From Euwallacea fornicatus (lineage: Eukaryota; Arthropoda; Insecta; Coleoptera; Curculionidae), in the NCBI RefSeq assembly GCF_040115645.1, contig NC_089543.1, forward strand, positions 62,001-126,000: DNA of 64,000 nucleotides, in the 5' to 3' direction. The notes under the pieces were generated by a model. It did no database searches. It was given only the letters and a program-made list of their open reading frames with translations, and was not told the origin of the DNA. This document shows, piece after piece, positions 14,301-29,300 of the stretch (positions are counted from its first letter, which is position 1; each line of letters starts with the position of its first letter). The position numbers and the translations under genes are program-made.

Positions 14301-17300
14301 CGCTTTATAGTGTTCTTAATAGAATTCCTTATTTGAACTATGACTCTTAATACTCTCAAGAAATATATTTGGCTTGAACATTTCGTAGTTAAAGGCACCA
14401 TGGCAGGCAACTGAAGTTCACAAGCGGCCTTAACCTTAGTCGAAGCAGTTATAATAACCTGCTCATTAGTGAACCTATTATAGATAACTCCTTTTGAAGT
14501 CGATGGTCCGCTATCCTTTTCTTTTTCTTTATCTTTCTCTTTATCCTCTTTCTTCTTTAACATGTACAAGAAGTCCCGAAGGTCTTGATGCATGCTCTGT
14601 ATTTGTTCCTCTACAATTAAACCCATTTCCTTCCCACCATTTAGTAAAAGATTCAGAATCATGAAACTCATATCGAGTGAAGCGCTGGCGAGATTCAAAA
14701 GAAGATTTGTTATAAATTCCAATCCTTCCTCCGAGCAATTCTTATATGTGATCACATTGACGGCAGTGGCCAATGCGGTTACCGGCGATTCGTCGCTATA
14801 CTCAGTTGTTGGATGGAACACTCCTCCTTTTTTCATTCTTTGAGGTTTAACTAACTCGGGCATTCCAGAGGTGGTTACAGAAAGCAGTTTAAGTAAATTA
14901 TCTGTTAGCTGAGTGTTTACATGTACAACCGGTGATCCTAGCATGTTCAATAATCTTCCAAAAACAGTGTTGTCGAAAATTAAGTTGTCGCTTTCAGTTG
15001 TGCTGGAATTGACCGAAGGCTTGGCAATGCTCTTTCCTTTTTTAGCTCCAGCCGAATCTAATTTCAACAGAATGTCCCAGAAGTCCGGTTGGCCAGGGGC
15101 GTTCAGTTTAACAGGAGTAATTGGATTACGTTCCATAGCGTCATCTCTAAAGAGCTTCACTGGCAAAAGGCAAGAAGGAAAAGCTTTGGCTAAAGCCGTA
15201 AACAAATCTAAGGTATTTCGACAAACAACAGGAGCTGCTTGGGGGTGAACCCCAATAACTTGACAACCACTCAGACGTTCTACTTTTTTACCAACGCTTT
15301 TGTTTACGATAAAAACGTTGGCAGCACAACCTAATGCAGCTTCCATGCGGATTGTTAACCAGTGCCCGCCGGTATTTAAATGTTTAGTATCAGTCTGTAG
15401 TTTACTAGTCAGCGGTCCCGCTCGGGGTATTCTTCTTAACGGTCTGCATGTAAGATCATCTTTAGCATTCACACTCTTATCGATAATGGCCAAAAGTGCG
15501 TTTATTATCCACTCTCTAGTAGGTGCGTGGTAGCATAAGTTCCGTATTACTCTGTGAAGACGTAATTTGTTTAGATGTGGGTCGTCGGTAAAAAGTAATA
15601 TCAATAAACAAGCTATGCCTTCATGATCTAACAACTGACGACCCCGGATCCTCATCTGAAAAAAAAAGACATTGTTTGCGAAAAATACAACTTTCGGGCT
15701 TCCGATATCTTCGAGAGGTTTTTTTTTACTTTCTTGCATATATTTGCAAACGGATGTTACTTCATTCTACTGTTCAACTTTTTTTCTGCAGACCCTGTAT
15801 GATTAAATCATTCAAAGTCTGATGATAAATATTCTTAAATGCAAAATAATAATATTTATATTTAAAATACCTGACTGGTAACACTTCGTACAGATGAACT
15901 GGAAATAAAATCTCGGCTCCACTGACTCCACCCTCCCCTTTGGAAAGTTATAGGTCTGCTGCCTTGTCTATCGCCCCTAGTGCGTCGGATAATGGTTGGC
16001 AAATTGCTCTGCAAAAACCGCTCCTGGGCCAATTGTCTATTCCGAGCATACCAATCTCGTCGGAGATTTTGCGCTTCAGCCGCCAATTCAGGCGGCAATG
16101 CTGACATCTGAGAGTCCTCCATATCTGACAATATCTAGAACAATTGAAATCTATTTGTTTAAAGATCTAATCATAAAAATTATTTATAATACCATGGTTC
16201 TTAAAGAAGGCTGTAAAGTTTGAAAAAATGCTTGAGCATCGACAGGTTCATTAGGCGGAGCCCTAGCTGCAGCCTGCCTTTGTTGTTCCAATCTTTGCTG
16301 CGTCAGAACTTCTTCTTGAAGAGCCGGAGGCAGGGCAGCCAAGAATTCAGGGCTTACTTCTTGAGGTCCTTCACTCGAGGCAGAACCTGATTGAAGAAAT
16401 GGTAAAAAGAAATATTCTAGCATAATAAGGTAAATCTTTACTTTCTCCAGTAGCAGCAGGTGTAGCATTTTCCGCAGTTCTGGCAGCAAGTCTCTGCTGC
16501 AAACATAAAATTCTATGTTGTTCTAGAACTTCGCGCCTAATTTCTGGAGGAAGCGCTTCTAGGAATGACGGATCAACGCCTTCAGGAATATCATCATCAT
16601 CTCGAGAAGTGCTGGGACCAGCGGCCGAAGGTGCTGATGGCACACTTACAATGACTGGTTCTGTAGATTCCCTCGTTTCTGTGACAGCTAAAATGTGAAT
16701 TAAAAATGTTTTTCACGCTTCTTAAGACAATAAAACCAACCTTCACCAGTGCCGCCTGCTACTTCAGTAGGTCCTTGAGTCTCATCAGCCTGGCTCTGTT
16801 GTTCAGACGAACTACTACTTGAAGTACCTTCACCTTGAGCACGTTCCCTGTCTCGAGTTGCAGCGAATTCCTCAATATGTTGATTAATAGTTTCTTCGAA
16901 AATTGCCTGTAAAGATGCAGGGCTACCTCGGAATCTGGGTGTATCATCAGAGTCATGATCTTCATTATCCCGGTTGAATAATCGTCTAGGGTTCGGGAAA
17001 AACGCAGACAAGGCCATTTCTGGTGAATAATAATCGATTTCGCTATTCTCTGAGTCGGCCCTGCTATTGCTATCTTCAGTTCGCTCAGTAGACACTCCGC
17101 TGCTGGACTGAGTTTGGACAGCGATAGTGGCTTGGTCCGGCTGGGAAACGGGATTTGAATCCGTTCGGAAGTTTACTTGCAAAGGAGAAACCACCATTTC
17201 GTTTTGTGTAGAACCTGAAGGTTGGCTGGTGTTAGACCCGCCTGAAGTATTGGACTGTTCAATAGGCACACCGTCGATTTCCACTGAGAAAAGGGATAAT

Positions 17301-20300
17301 GACTGGTCTATAGGTATTATTAATTCAACAATAAATTACCTCTATTAGTAGTGCTGTCTCCTGAATTCGATTCGCTTGGATATATGACCACACTTCTTTG
17401 CGCCGGCACTCCAAACACAACCATTGGGTCCCTATCTGCAGTTTCGCCGCCTTCTTGCCCTCTTAGAGGTGCTGGTTGATCATTAGAAGTCCTTTCCGCT
17501 TGATCTGTAGATTTATTCACACAAAATCAATATAAAAAAAAGTTAACAACAATTATTAACATACCTCTATTAACTGGATCATTCAATAGTTCTCCGTCAG
17601 AGTTAAACAACAAAACGGGAGTATCATCCGAATCATCGAAAGGTCTCGCAATGTCGTGCCACATGTCAGACTTATTTTCTCCAGTGGCTTCGGCAGTTTC
17701 AGCTTTAGGTTTTCGTCTTTTAGCCTTCTCCTCTTCTTCTTTTGATTTTTTAAGTCTCAATTCCTCATTTCTATATTTTATTAGCATGGGCATTAAGCGG
17801 TTGCAAATCCAGGAGGTGCAGTCGAACACAGATTCTAAATCAAGAAGCTTCGATTCCATATTCCACCAGTGGACTACTGGTGGCACATGACTCAGTGTGG
17901 CCGCCAAACTAGGTCCAAACAAATATCCTGATTGGTCAACGAAATCTATTTGCTCCTCGTTAGGAGGGATTATTCCCAAATTGTCCATAATGACCACCCT
18001 TGCCTGCTCTCTAGTGATATCCGAGGGAGCAGCCAAGATATTGTTAGCAGTCATCATGTTTGCCATAGCATGAGGGTCATGTGTTCCCAGTAACCTCTGA
18101 AGTATCACAGGCGGATTAGAATTCCTTGGATTAAACAAATACTGGTAACGTCGCGGTCTGTTGGTACGTTGATTTCTGGCTACGGTGTTTTGACTTGCAT
18201 CGCCCCCATTTCGTGATAATAATAAGGGATGGATGATTACTAACAATAATTAATGTATAAATGCCAATATACATATATTTATATTACTCTATAAATAATA
18301 TACCATGATCTCCAGAGTTGTCATCCAACATGGGCACAGTGTAGCCATTTTCATTCCATCTAATCATTCTAGGCAGAGGAGTTTCATTCTCTCCTTCATA
18401 ATGGATCATCAAGACGTCTTCATCTCTATCGTTCGTAGCCACTCTAAATAAGCCAGTATCTTCCAGAAGTTCTGAGTCTGTTGAATAATGTAATTAAAAA
18501 TACAATTTAAAGTAATGAAATAAAACAATCATTAAACAACGCACCTCTGAGACGCCCTGGCAACATTAAACACAAATAATCGTTAAACTACAAATCAACC
18601 AATAACAATAAACTCACCTCTACCACGACGCTCACCATCGTTATTGTCGTCATCCTCATAATTATTATCGTCATTATCATCATTATCATCCATGTTGACA
18701 TCTACCCCATTATCATCATCGTTATTTCCGTCTTCATCGTTATCATCTGAAGGATTAGAATCGGATTCTCCGGAATCGGTGCTCATTAATTCTTCCGTGG
18801 GTTCTACATCAATAGGATCGTAACCTCCTAATCCTCCGACGTCATCAATTTCCATAGTGGAACTACGAACTCGTTCAGTAGCTCCATCTAAAATTTGCTC
18901 CATAATCTCTTCCAATCTGACATGTTCACGTTCACCCTCAGTTCGTTCAGTAGCTACTTCAGATTGTGAGTCCTCAGCGTTGTCTGCATCTTCTTCTTCC
19001 AATCGGGTAGGCTCAGTTTGGATACTAGTTCCGGAAGAGGCGTCTTCAGCTCCGGCTGAACTCGACTAGGCACAATACAAATTCTTCATATTGCAGTTAT
19101 AAAAAAATAGGTTAAACACACACCTTTCTTCCCTTAGCAGTAGTGGTAGTAGGTCCTGGTTGGTTAATAGTCCGTGAAAGCGATTCCAGCGGTTTCAATA
19201 CTGCGTTTGCAGTGAACGAGGTGTGGGGGGAAGATAAATCAAGGAAATGAGGAATTTTGGCTAAGTCGCTAAAAAGCCCTCGTCGGATCATCATCTTGAT
19301 AATATTATTAACAGGGGCAACATTGCTGGTTCCTCTGGGTGGCATGGGACAGTTGTCAATCATGGTCGAAATAATGCTACAGATGTGTTGAATTTGGCTG
19401 TGCTTTTCAGAGCTTTCTGGTAACGCTAGAGCCCTGCTTAAAGCCGCTTTAACTTCACTCACAAGTAAAAGCTGGGCTTCTGGAGAATGGTTGGCAGACG
19501 CCAATGCAGCTATTAACATTCTGCACATAGTAGAACAATCCGAATCAGATATGTTTTGTGTTTCTGGGAGGATTTTATCAAAAATAAATGCTAATGCTGA
19601 AGTATTCTCCTTAATAATTTCTCCACAGCCTGGACAGCTAGGACTGTAAGTGTATTCAGTTACAAGCTTAGCTATAGGTCCATAAGAAACCACTGCATCA
19701 GCTAAGATTTTTAATATAACTGATTTCGGTAACATCGGTCTCAAGATTCCTTTGTCGTCTTTCTTCTCACTAGTTGCAGGGGCACCTTTCGAGCGGTCTT
19801 TCTTATTTTCTGCAGTACTCTGTGAAGTGGAAGGCCCAGCAGAGAGGGGAGTTTCAGTAACGGGATCAGTAGGTGTCTTTTCATCTCCCGCTTCCTCTCG
19901 TAACTTAACTGCTAACGGTCTCACGAGACAGTCAAGTAACTGATACACAACCTGAACGGACACGATCTCTTCTAAAGGTGGAGCCTTGCTTCTTGCTGTA
20001 GGTTCCACTTTAAGAGGAAAAGCCGCATCAAGAGCATCTCCAGGTTTAGTCGCAGAAATGTCCACTCTCAAAATATTCTTTGCTACTTCGTAAAATACGT
20101 CCGGATCTCGCGTTACTGCGGCTCCTAACTGTCTTGACAAATAAACTAAGTCTCTGTAAGGGGGCGGAATAGTACCCAAAGCTCTTCCTCTAATAACTTT
20201 CTCCATGGCATAAGTGAGAGTATTTGGTTCCTCTAAAGCGTGCCTAATTAAAATAGTAGCAAGAACTCCAAATCCTCCAAAATCGGAAATGTATCTGAAA

Positions 20301-23300
20301 CCCAGCAGGCACTTTATTCCACCAGCAGCAACGAACAATTTGGCCATTTCGAAGTCTCTAGTGAACCTGACACAAACTTGCAAAATTGAATGCAACAGGT
20401 CTCTACTTAAGGGCAAATGTAACAGACCAACGCAACACTGCAACACCATTTTAATGTGATAATTAGATAGTGGAGGAACAGGCATGCACCGAGCTCGCTC
20501 TTTAGCCGTAAGCTCTGCGAAAAGCGGGTCTACCGTAGGATCTTCGTTAATATTTGTACAACTTGGATGCGTCAATGTCAATAGAGTCATAGCTATAGGT
20601 CGATTATTGCCAGTTTCATCATTCATTTGCAACATGTTAGGGAAGGTTATAGTATATCTTTTACGTCCACAAGTGACTCTAACACTTTGTTCTCCTGACC
20701 AATAGGCATCGTTTATAATTCTGTTATTAGCAATGGAATAATATGTCCACCTACCAGTAACAAGATCATACCATCTCCACACCCTATTGGTACTTATATG
20801 CATTTTGCACTTGCGATCAGTGCGATTGGCTACTTTTGAATAGGCGTCAATAAGTAGCAAACAAGGAGCTAACCATTTAGGCTCCACAATGTCTGGACAC
20901 GTTCTACTAAGCCTACTCATACAAACGGCTGCCCATCGCACTATCTTAATCAATAAATCCACTAAAGGAGTTCCGTAAATTGCCATTAACGGCAGTTTCA
21001 TCTCGTAGTACGACGCCACTTCATAGAATAATATGAAAAGATGGGTGTAATTGGCCAGACGTTTTGACGCATCCAGTTCCACCATAGCGTCGTAAAGCGC
21101 TTTGGTAGCTAAATTTAAAGTAGTCCTAGCTATAATTGTGGCATTTTCTTGAATGCTCCTTACTACGGACTTTAACAAATCATCCCTATATTCCGGACCA
21201 TTTCGTTTCATGATGGTGACCAACAATTCGCAAGTCTTGTGTACCAATTCCGGCATTTTGTTTAGTAATTCCAGGCACATGTTTAGGGCGGTTTTGGTAA
21301 ATTCATCTAATAAAGAACGCAACTCATCCACAGTCACATGTGGATTATCTAAAGTGGTATTACAACCTAGTGAGATGGCAATAGCCTGCATCACTTGATC
21401 ATCTTCTGTAGCCTCTACGTCCATATTTGCAACTGTGGCTCTAGAATTTGGAGGGTTAGATAATAAATAGTCTGTGGCTTGTTCCAAATTATTGGAATGC
21501 AATAGGGCTTCTATGGCGTGCTCTCTCGAAAATCCCATATCCATTAGTTGACGTAAATTATCGTCAGAATCTCTAATTCCTACAGGACCATTGCTAGAAC
21601 TGGCCTGATCAGTTCTAATTTCTTCTTGTTTCAGCTTATCCTTAATTATTTTTTCTCCCCAATAAATATGTTTGAGGATAGTTAAAACTGTCTCAGTAAT
21701 ACGAGGACCATAAGAAGTAATAGGGGTATTTTTCCAAAGCCTTTCAATGCTATCAAAGGCAAGTCTATGGATTTGAATCAGATATTTCAAGGGGTCGAAA
21801 TTGTAGCCCGGATTGGGCCTATTTGAAATTATATGAGGACTCTCCAAAATGGCTTTTGGGTTAACCATTTTCTCTAGCAAAGTAAGCCAAGCATCTAAGA
21901 AGCCTAATGTGCCTTCGGGTAAAGCGTTTACGTCACTAGGACCTTCACCATCGCCCTGCAAAGACCACTTAAAGGTCTTAAAAAAGGTAGCTTGACCTCC
22001 CATGCTGACAAACTTCTTGAGCATAAGATAATATGGATAGCGGCGCTCGTCGAACAACATGGGGCTTGTAAATCCGACGCTGCAAATAAGAAAAGTGAGA
22101 CGACATTTAGGGGTTGGACAAGGAGGGAGCGAATCACAGTCTAAGCCCTTGGCTAGTAGTGCGTTCAATGCTAATGCCACCTAAAATAAGTTGTTGAAAT
22201 AAAAATAACCATCATATAATACTGGCACTATAAAATGAATACGTTTGCTTTTACTTTACTGACCTTCTTGGCATGGACGGACGGAGAAGGAGTGGCAGCA
22301 ACAATATTCTGGCCCCGACGTTGCCTAGCAGGAGAACCCACGCAAAGCTTTACTAGAAGACCAAATAATTCGGCAAGTGCGCGTCCCAGCCTGGATGATG
22401 CTCCTAACAAAGGCTTGATATATTTTAGATTTCGACTGTCTGGTTTCGGAGGCTCGGTTCCATCTACTTCCATCGGAGCACTTCCGGTCGACATTGCCTC
22501 TATTGTAGAAGCATGGCTTGACGCTTCCGTTGCCACGTTTTGAGTTGTTTCACACTGAATGATTTAATGTTGATACAAAATCCCTTAGAATCAGACAAAA
22601 GACTTACGCGGTCGAAAAATTGATTTAGCTTTTCAATATTTTCTCTTGTGAAGTCACACTCGGAGGGAATTAAATCATCACTGCAATAAGCCAACAGAAG
22701 AGTACTTTCCCAAACTAAAGCTGTGTACAATTCTGCTAAGCCTGTCAAAAAGAAGTAGGCATTTAGAATCCCCTATTAGTCACTCACCATTATACACGAT
22801 AAGTCAATCAATCAATTAAAATAATCTCTTTCTGTCTTCAAATAATCTCTTTCTGTCTTCAAATAATCTCTATAAACATAAAATTGCTGATTTTTTGGTT
22901 TTATAATTACTGAAGAGATTTTGAAAACTGTTAGAATTACTAATTCGCTTAGATGTTGAAAGAATTGTAGTTTCAGTAGACGAATTTAAGATACTATTAA
23001 AAAATTTCTAATTTACCAAGTTTCAGTCTCCAATGTCAGACCTGACAGTTATTCGCTAACTTTTTTTTTGTATTTTTAAACAATAAACGAAATCCCCCAT
23101 TTAAAACTTTTAATTTTAAACCCTAAAATAATTCAAATTCATGATATTTGATTATACAGGCATGTCCACTAAGGGCGCGTTAAGTCATTAAGACTTTACA
23201 GTTTTTTCAGAAATTTCTTTTTAGTTATATGTATAACCTTATAGAGTACATTTTAAAAATATTTTTATTTATACAGTGTCTCTAAAAAAATAGGCAACAA

Positions 23301-26300
23301 AAAAATTTTTTTTTTAATGGAACACGTTATACAGGGTGAGTCGGGAGGATCGTGCCAAACTTCAGGAGCGTGTTGTACATGAAAAATAAATGTAAAAAAA
23401 CTCAAATGTTGTTATCCGATTTTCGTTTGTTTACAAGTTATAGCGTAAATAAAATTAAAACATAAAATTAAACAAATTTATAAATTTCATAAGAAATTCC
23501 TTAAATTAATACGTTGGATTGGTCGTGGTGGCCCTATTAGTTGGCCTCCAAGGTCTCCAGACCTCACACCACTAGACTATTGTTTGTGGGGTTGGTTTAA
23601 AACAGAACTGTACAGAGTAAAAGTGGACACTCAAGATGCACTAATTCAACGCATTAGAAATGCTACAGCTGCTATTAAAGAAAGACATGAAACAATCAGG
23701 AGCGCAACGAATGCTCTTCATAGACGAAGCCGAAAATGTTTAGAAGTTAATGGCAATATTTTTGAACATTTACTATGATATCCAAACGTTAATTTATGGA
23801 ATTCCTTGTGAAATTTATAAATTTTTTTAATTTTATTTACGCTATAACTTGTAAACAAACGAAAATTGGATAACAACATTTGAGTTTTTTTACATTTATT
23901 TTTCATGTACAACACGCTCCTGAAGTTTGGCACGATCCTCCCGACTCACCCTGTATATTATTGCATTTTTGAATTCTACGTTCAATTTTAATACAAGTTT
24001 ATTAACACGTTGGCAATCTTAGAAATAATGGTTTTCAAGATATATGCAATTGAATATTGAAAGTGACGATTACAGATGTTTGCAAAATTGCAAATTGTTA
24101 ATAAACGGAAAGGTATTTGGAAACTCTTTTTTATTACAAAACAATAGAAGGTCCATATTTTAGTATGGTACCAAACTCTGCTTAACACTTTCTCCATGGT
24201 GTCCACAAAAATAAAGCCAACTTGAAAATTGAAAAATAATCAATGATAAATGCTTTGAAATATACAATTATCATAATATAGAAAACCTACCTTTTAGAAC
24301 CCTAACTCCTTCTTTCTTGCCCCAATGTTGTAAAGACAAACTGCGTATTTCCGTCTGTCCAGTACGGCAAACGTGCACAAACATAAGTACATATCCATGA
24401 GCCGCCCCCATTGCATGTAACAGTGGAGTAGCTTGGGCGTTATTAAAAGCAGCAGATGGGTCTACCGCGCTGGCCAATTCCATTAACAATCTAGAGCCGC
24501 CCATAGTTTTAGAGTCTTCTGCGGGAGCGCACAGTGGTTTCAATCGATCCAAGACTTCACTCAGTTGTTGTAAGCCTTCTTGAAAAATGAAGGGTTCGTG
24601 AGCGAGGTTTAAAATACTCTTGCAGACTGTTGCCACAGCTTGAGCTGTGTTAGTTACGGGGCAGTCAGCCGGCAAATTTGGCAAACCCAAAAGCCTGAGC
24701 AACGGCTTTAGCCCGCCCTTCTGAACGAACTCACGACAGTGATCGTCAGTAGAATTGTTACTCAAAATCGCATCGATAAACTTCATTGTGTTCAAGATGT
24801 AGTCAATCATCGCAATCGGCTGGCGCTCACTTCCAAGCGGAGGATGTTGATGGTGTTGCGGAGTAGTAGATCCACTTTCGTTCTGTGCTTGCGCATTCGC
24901 ATTCTGGGAGCTTGTGGATGTTTCCTCCTCCTCTTCTTCTTCTTCATCTGATGAACCTTCTGTAGCAGGGGTTCGACCAGGTGTCGTAGTAACAGGCTCA
25001 ACTCGAGTGTGCGGCCTCCAACAAACATACTTTGGATCAGTCCCCACATAAACTAACTCCTCTAAAAGGCTTATTATGGCGACTGTAGCATCTTGTCTCA
25101 GACTAGGTTGGTGTCTCATTAACTCGTCCATTGCATTGCCAAGATTACAAGCAGTGTCAGCAGCTGGTTCAGAACTACGTCTTCTGCGCATAGCAGGTAG
25201 ATATCCTGGTGAAAGCAAGATGTAAAATAATTTCTCAAATGGTTTGTGTTTGGCAAAAGCTTCGAGACCGCGTGAATTCAGGCACAGGGCACTAAATACG
25301 TTGGGTAGAGAGCCTAAGACTTCCCGAGTAGCGGGCACCTTAAATTTTTAAGAAACAAATTATTACAAATTATTTTATTATGAAATATGTGAAACAAACC
25401 TCTTTCACTAGCAATGCATGCATGACTACATTTGTTAGACCATTATCTTGTAATGTGGACAATAAAGCAGGTTCTTGGTAGACATACACAGTCACTACGT
25501 CGGTAGCTAGTAGGAATAAAGAAGGACCATAATATTCTGCATTAGCAATGATATTCTTTAAGGCGTTTGGCAGTGGTCCTTCCATTAGATGTCGAATACT
25601 TTCAGCAAACGCCGAATCCTATAAAAATTACATTAACCCCACATTGCATATCTTGCCTTGAACTAACCTGAAAAGCCTTCTTTAAAAAGTTTAGTAACGA
25701 TTTTAGTAAGGCAGCTCTTTGGGGCAGGCAAGTTTTTCCCGTGTTTTCATCTATAGACTCAAGTTCCACGGAAGCAAGTTCTTCAGGACTTAATTGGACA
25801 TTGCCATCTTCAAAATTTTGTTCCACTTGATTCGCTTTGACCACATACATTTGCTCGCTTTTACAAAAACCGACCTCCACGTCCAGTCGATTGATAAAAC
25901 TAGTTAACCCTCCATGTGCTTGAAAAGCTTGCATGTCAATATTGGTTATGAGGTCTATAACCCTGACAGCCCGTGTTACAAACTAAAAACACACCAATTA
26001 GGTGTTGTAATAAAGTTTCTGCTTAACTTACTGTAATATGATCGAGCTCAGATCCCTGCCAGTTAATAACCTGTAATAGAGATTCCATCATTCCGCAAGA
26101 GACCAAAGCCTCACCTCCCACGTCGTAACTCGCAAGGTGATACAAAAACGAAAACAAGGCAGTGGTTAAGCTAACTGGGAACTTAATAGGCTCTGTAAGC
26201 ACTACTGAGGGATCTTGCATGAAATCTCTTGCAGAAGTGCTAGGAAATCCCTGAGAAGCAGGCGGAGAACTGCCCGACATGTGTACATCACCGCTGACTT

Positions 26301-29300
26301 CAGCAGATGAAGGTTCATCTTGAAGTTTCATGTTTTTCAACGCTGTTTGTCCGAAATCTTGTTGGCTTGTGAGCGAAGCGATACAATTTCTTACAAGTGC
26401 AGGTAGAAATCCGTGATACTGACTAGCACCAGTTACATCTATTATGCTGTTTAATCGCGCTCCAGGTCTCCGACTACAATTTATTGGAAATCTAACCATT
26501 AGATCTATTAAAACTTCCTCAAAAACAATTATACTTACTTGGGGAATTGAGGATTCCTATCTAAATGAATAATAGCAGTCAAACTTCTTAAAGCTGCACA
26601 TCTTATATCAGTTAATTGAGGATCGTTTAGTTCCACAACCTCCACTAATTCTTCTAGTATGCCATTATACAAGAGATTTGAGGGAGAATCTTGTATGGCA
26701 CTGGAATAAACAAGTACTGAAAGTGCCTGAAGTCTGGCTTGGACACATTTCAGCCTTTTCTCATAATTAGCAAAATGGGTCGCTAATCGCACATGGGTAA
26801 AAAGCCACATCTGAAATAGTCGATCGCATGATTTTAAGAGTCTAATTGAAAGTTAAAATACACACCTCTTTTTCAGGGGGGATGTCATACATGGTAGTAA
26901 GGGACTTCATAATTTCGGCAGGTGTTTTATTAAGTTTATCAATATGTTCAATGTGAATGATACACAGATTTTGTTTTATTCCTTTAGAAGAGCTTGGTTC
27001 AGACAGCTCAGGTTTTGGAGCTTTTGAATCAACTCTGTGAAACTCTACATGTAACGTACTGGCGGATATAGGCATACCTCTATGAGGATGGCAACAATCG
27101 GCCAAGCCAAACCCGTTTTCTTTACCACCCCAGTTCTACAATACAAATTTAATTAATAAGATCAAAAACTAATTAAATTAAGCAGAACATACCTCTGCTA
27201 AATATTGAAGTCGAGACAATAAACACTCCTTCTCTTCAGTCTTAAGACGTGTAATGAAATTACTGCGTTTTGAAAACATGTATAATAAATTTAAGACTTC
27301 CAGAACAACGTTCATTTCGTTGGATGTCAATAAAACCAAAAGATGTTCCATTGAATTGTAAAGGTGTCGCGAAAATGAGTGCTCTATCAGTAAACTTGTA
27401 AACCTCAGAATACATATTAGTAACAGTTTGTCCTAAAAAAAAATCGAAATTATTACTAAAACATGTATGTTAACAAGTTACAGGCAATAAGTGCCTAAAT
27501 TCTTGATCGTGAATTAGTTCTACATGTGTGGGAATTTCAATTATCATAAGAGACACAGAGTTGGTTAAATAGGGAATGTTTTTAACTTTTATAAGAAACT
27601 CATGCTTAATTTAAGAATTGCTTTAGATTTAATTATTTTTACATTAAATTTCTCCCTATAAGGTTTTTGAGGTGTCTTCTGAATATTTAAAAACTTCAGA
27701 TGATGTCCATATCTACGTACAAAGTTAGCATGAATGTTTTATTTTTAAAATAACTTTTGGTTTAATTTAAAAATGGTGAAACCTAAATTTATTTTTGTCA
27801 GGTATGAGTTTCTCATAAAATTCTCTAAAACTTTCTCCTTTTAACTAAATCTTTATCTCTTATGGTATCTGAGATACCTATACATGTAGAACTAATTTAG
27901 GTCTCATTATGTAGCAGCACAAAGAACAAAAAAAAATTCCCGTTCAAAGTAAAAAATGTTTATGAAAATACTATCAAATCAGTGCTAAACTTCTAATAGA
28001 ATGTGAATTGGAAAAAGTACAAGAATAAAATGCAGGAAATGTAGATATTGAATTGAAGGTGCACATGTTTTTTCTGAGACAAGATTATGTTTCCAGATAA
28101 GGGATTTGTTTATATTATTTTAATCAATGAGGAAATAACATAAATTTAGCTCAAATTAACATGGAAGCTCATTTCTAGTTTTGGTTGAGCACCGTTTGTA
28201 AATATTTAGGGGCTTTTTACCAAGTCTTACCATTACTAGGCAAAATTCTTTTAGCTCTGTTAACTACCTTAAATATATTGCAGAGATAGCAATCAATACT
28301 TTCCCATTTTCTAGCAAGTATCAGACAGACTTTCTTTCTTTAAAATATCAAATGATGATTTAACTTTATTGAGCAATTATAGATAATAATGACTGACTGT
28401 TTCTTGATATCAATAAAATGATCTTACTTTTCACAATTTGATTTCCTGTCTATGTTCTTATTCTTATTCTTATTAGCAAATTTTTACTTCTTTCTTTTTT
28501 TTACTTAGATAACTGATATTAAAGACGCATAAAGGAATTTTAATAAAAACACAGGTAAACACCAGAACATTTTCAATTTATGATTTTTTTTTTAACAAAA
28601 AATTTCTTTGTTACACATATTCTTGCATTAACACAAATTGCTTGAATTCTAACTATTTTAGCTTTTGAGTAAAAATATATTTGATTAATTTGGATCCAAA
28701 GTGTTGATGATTCCCTGGATTTATTATATGTATATATAATATATTGCTTTTTCTCTCAGTTCAATTTCTATTGTTTGTATTGACATTTCTTATGAATCTT
28801 CATTCATTTCTTCATATTTAGAAATATCTTTTCTTCTTAAATATATTTTTTTAGTCTATTTTTACCAATCTTAAAGTTTTGTTTCTTAAGACACTTGGTC
28901 TTCTTCATTAGAATGTACCTTGGCACTTGTAATCTTTGGCCAATACTGCCTTGTATTGTACTTCACAAGTGTCAGAAAATGTTTTTCTTTCATTTTTAAT
29001 TTCTTTCATTAAATTGCTACTTTGAGCCTGTGGAAAATTGTTGGAAATAATCATTACTACTATATTATTAACAGCAGGCAAGTTACAAAATGTTGAATTA
29101 ACTTTTATAAAATTATAGGATTTAACCTAAAATCAAACAAAAATTATTGTTTTTTTTTTAATATTTTAAATACTAAGGAAAGTATTTTACCTTATCAGCA
29201 CTTTCATTAGTTCTAATAGGGTCCTCATACCAAGCATTGTAACTGATATTAAAAGAAGAATTTATCTAAAAACATATTTCTAAAAAATGTAATTCAAAAA

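Noticed and set aside
14592..15533. Long plus-strand open frames antisense to HUWE1
   Set aside because: They lie opposite verified HUWE1 coding exons and have no domain of their own; mirror frames of conserved coding sequence.
27480..27560. Open stretch on the minus strand (EIPTHVELIHDQEF...) in HUWE1 intron 1
   Set aside because: It does not align with HUWE1, and the exons on either side join perfectly in frame without it.
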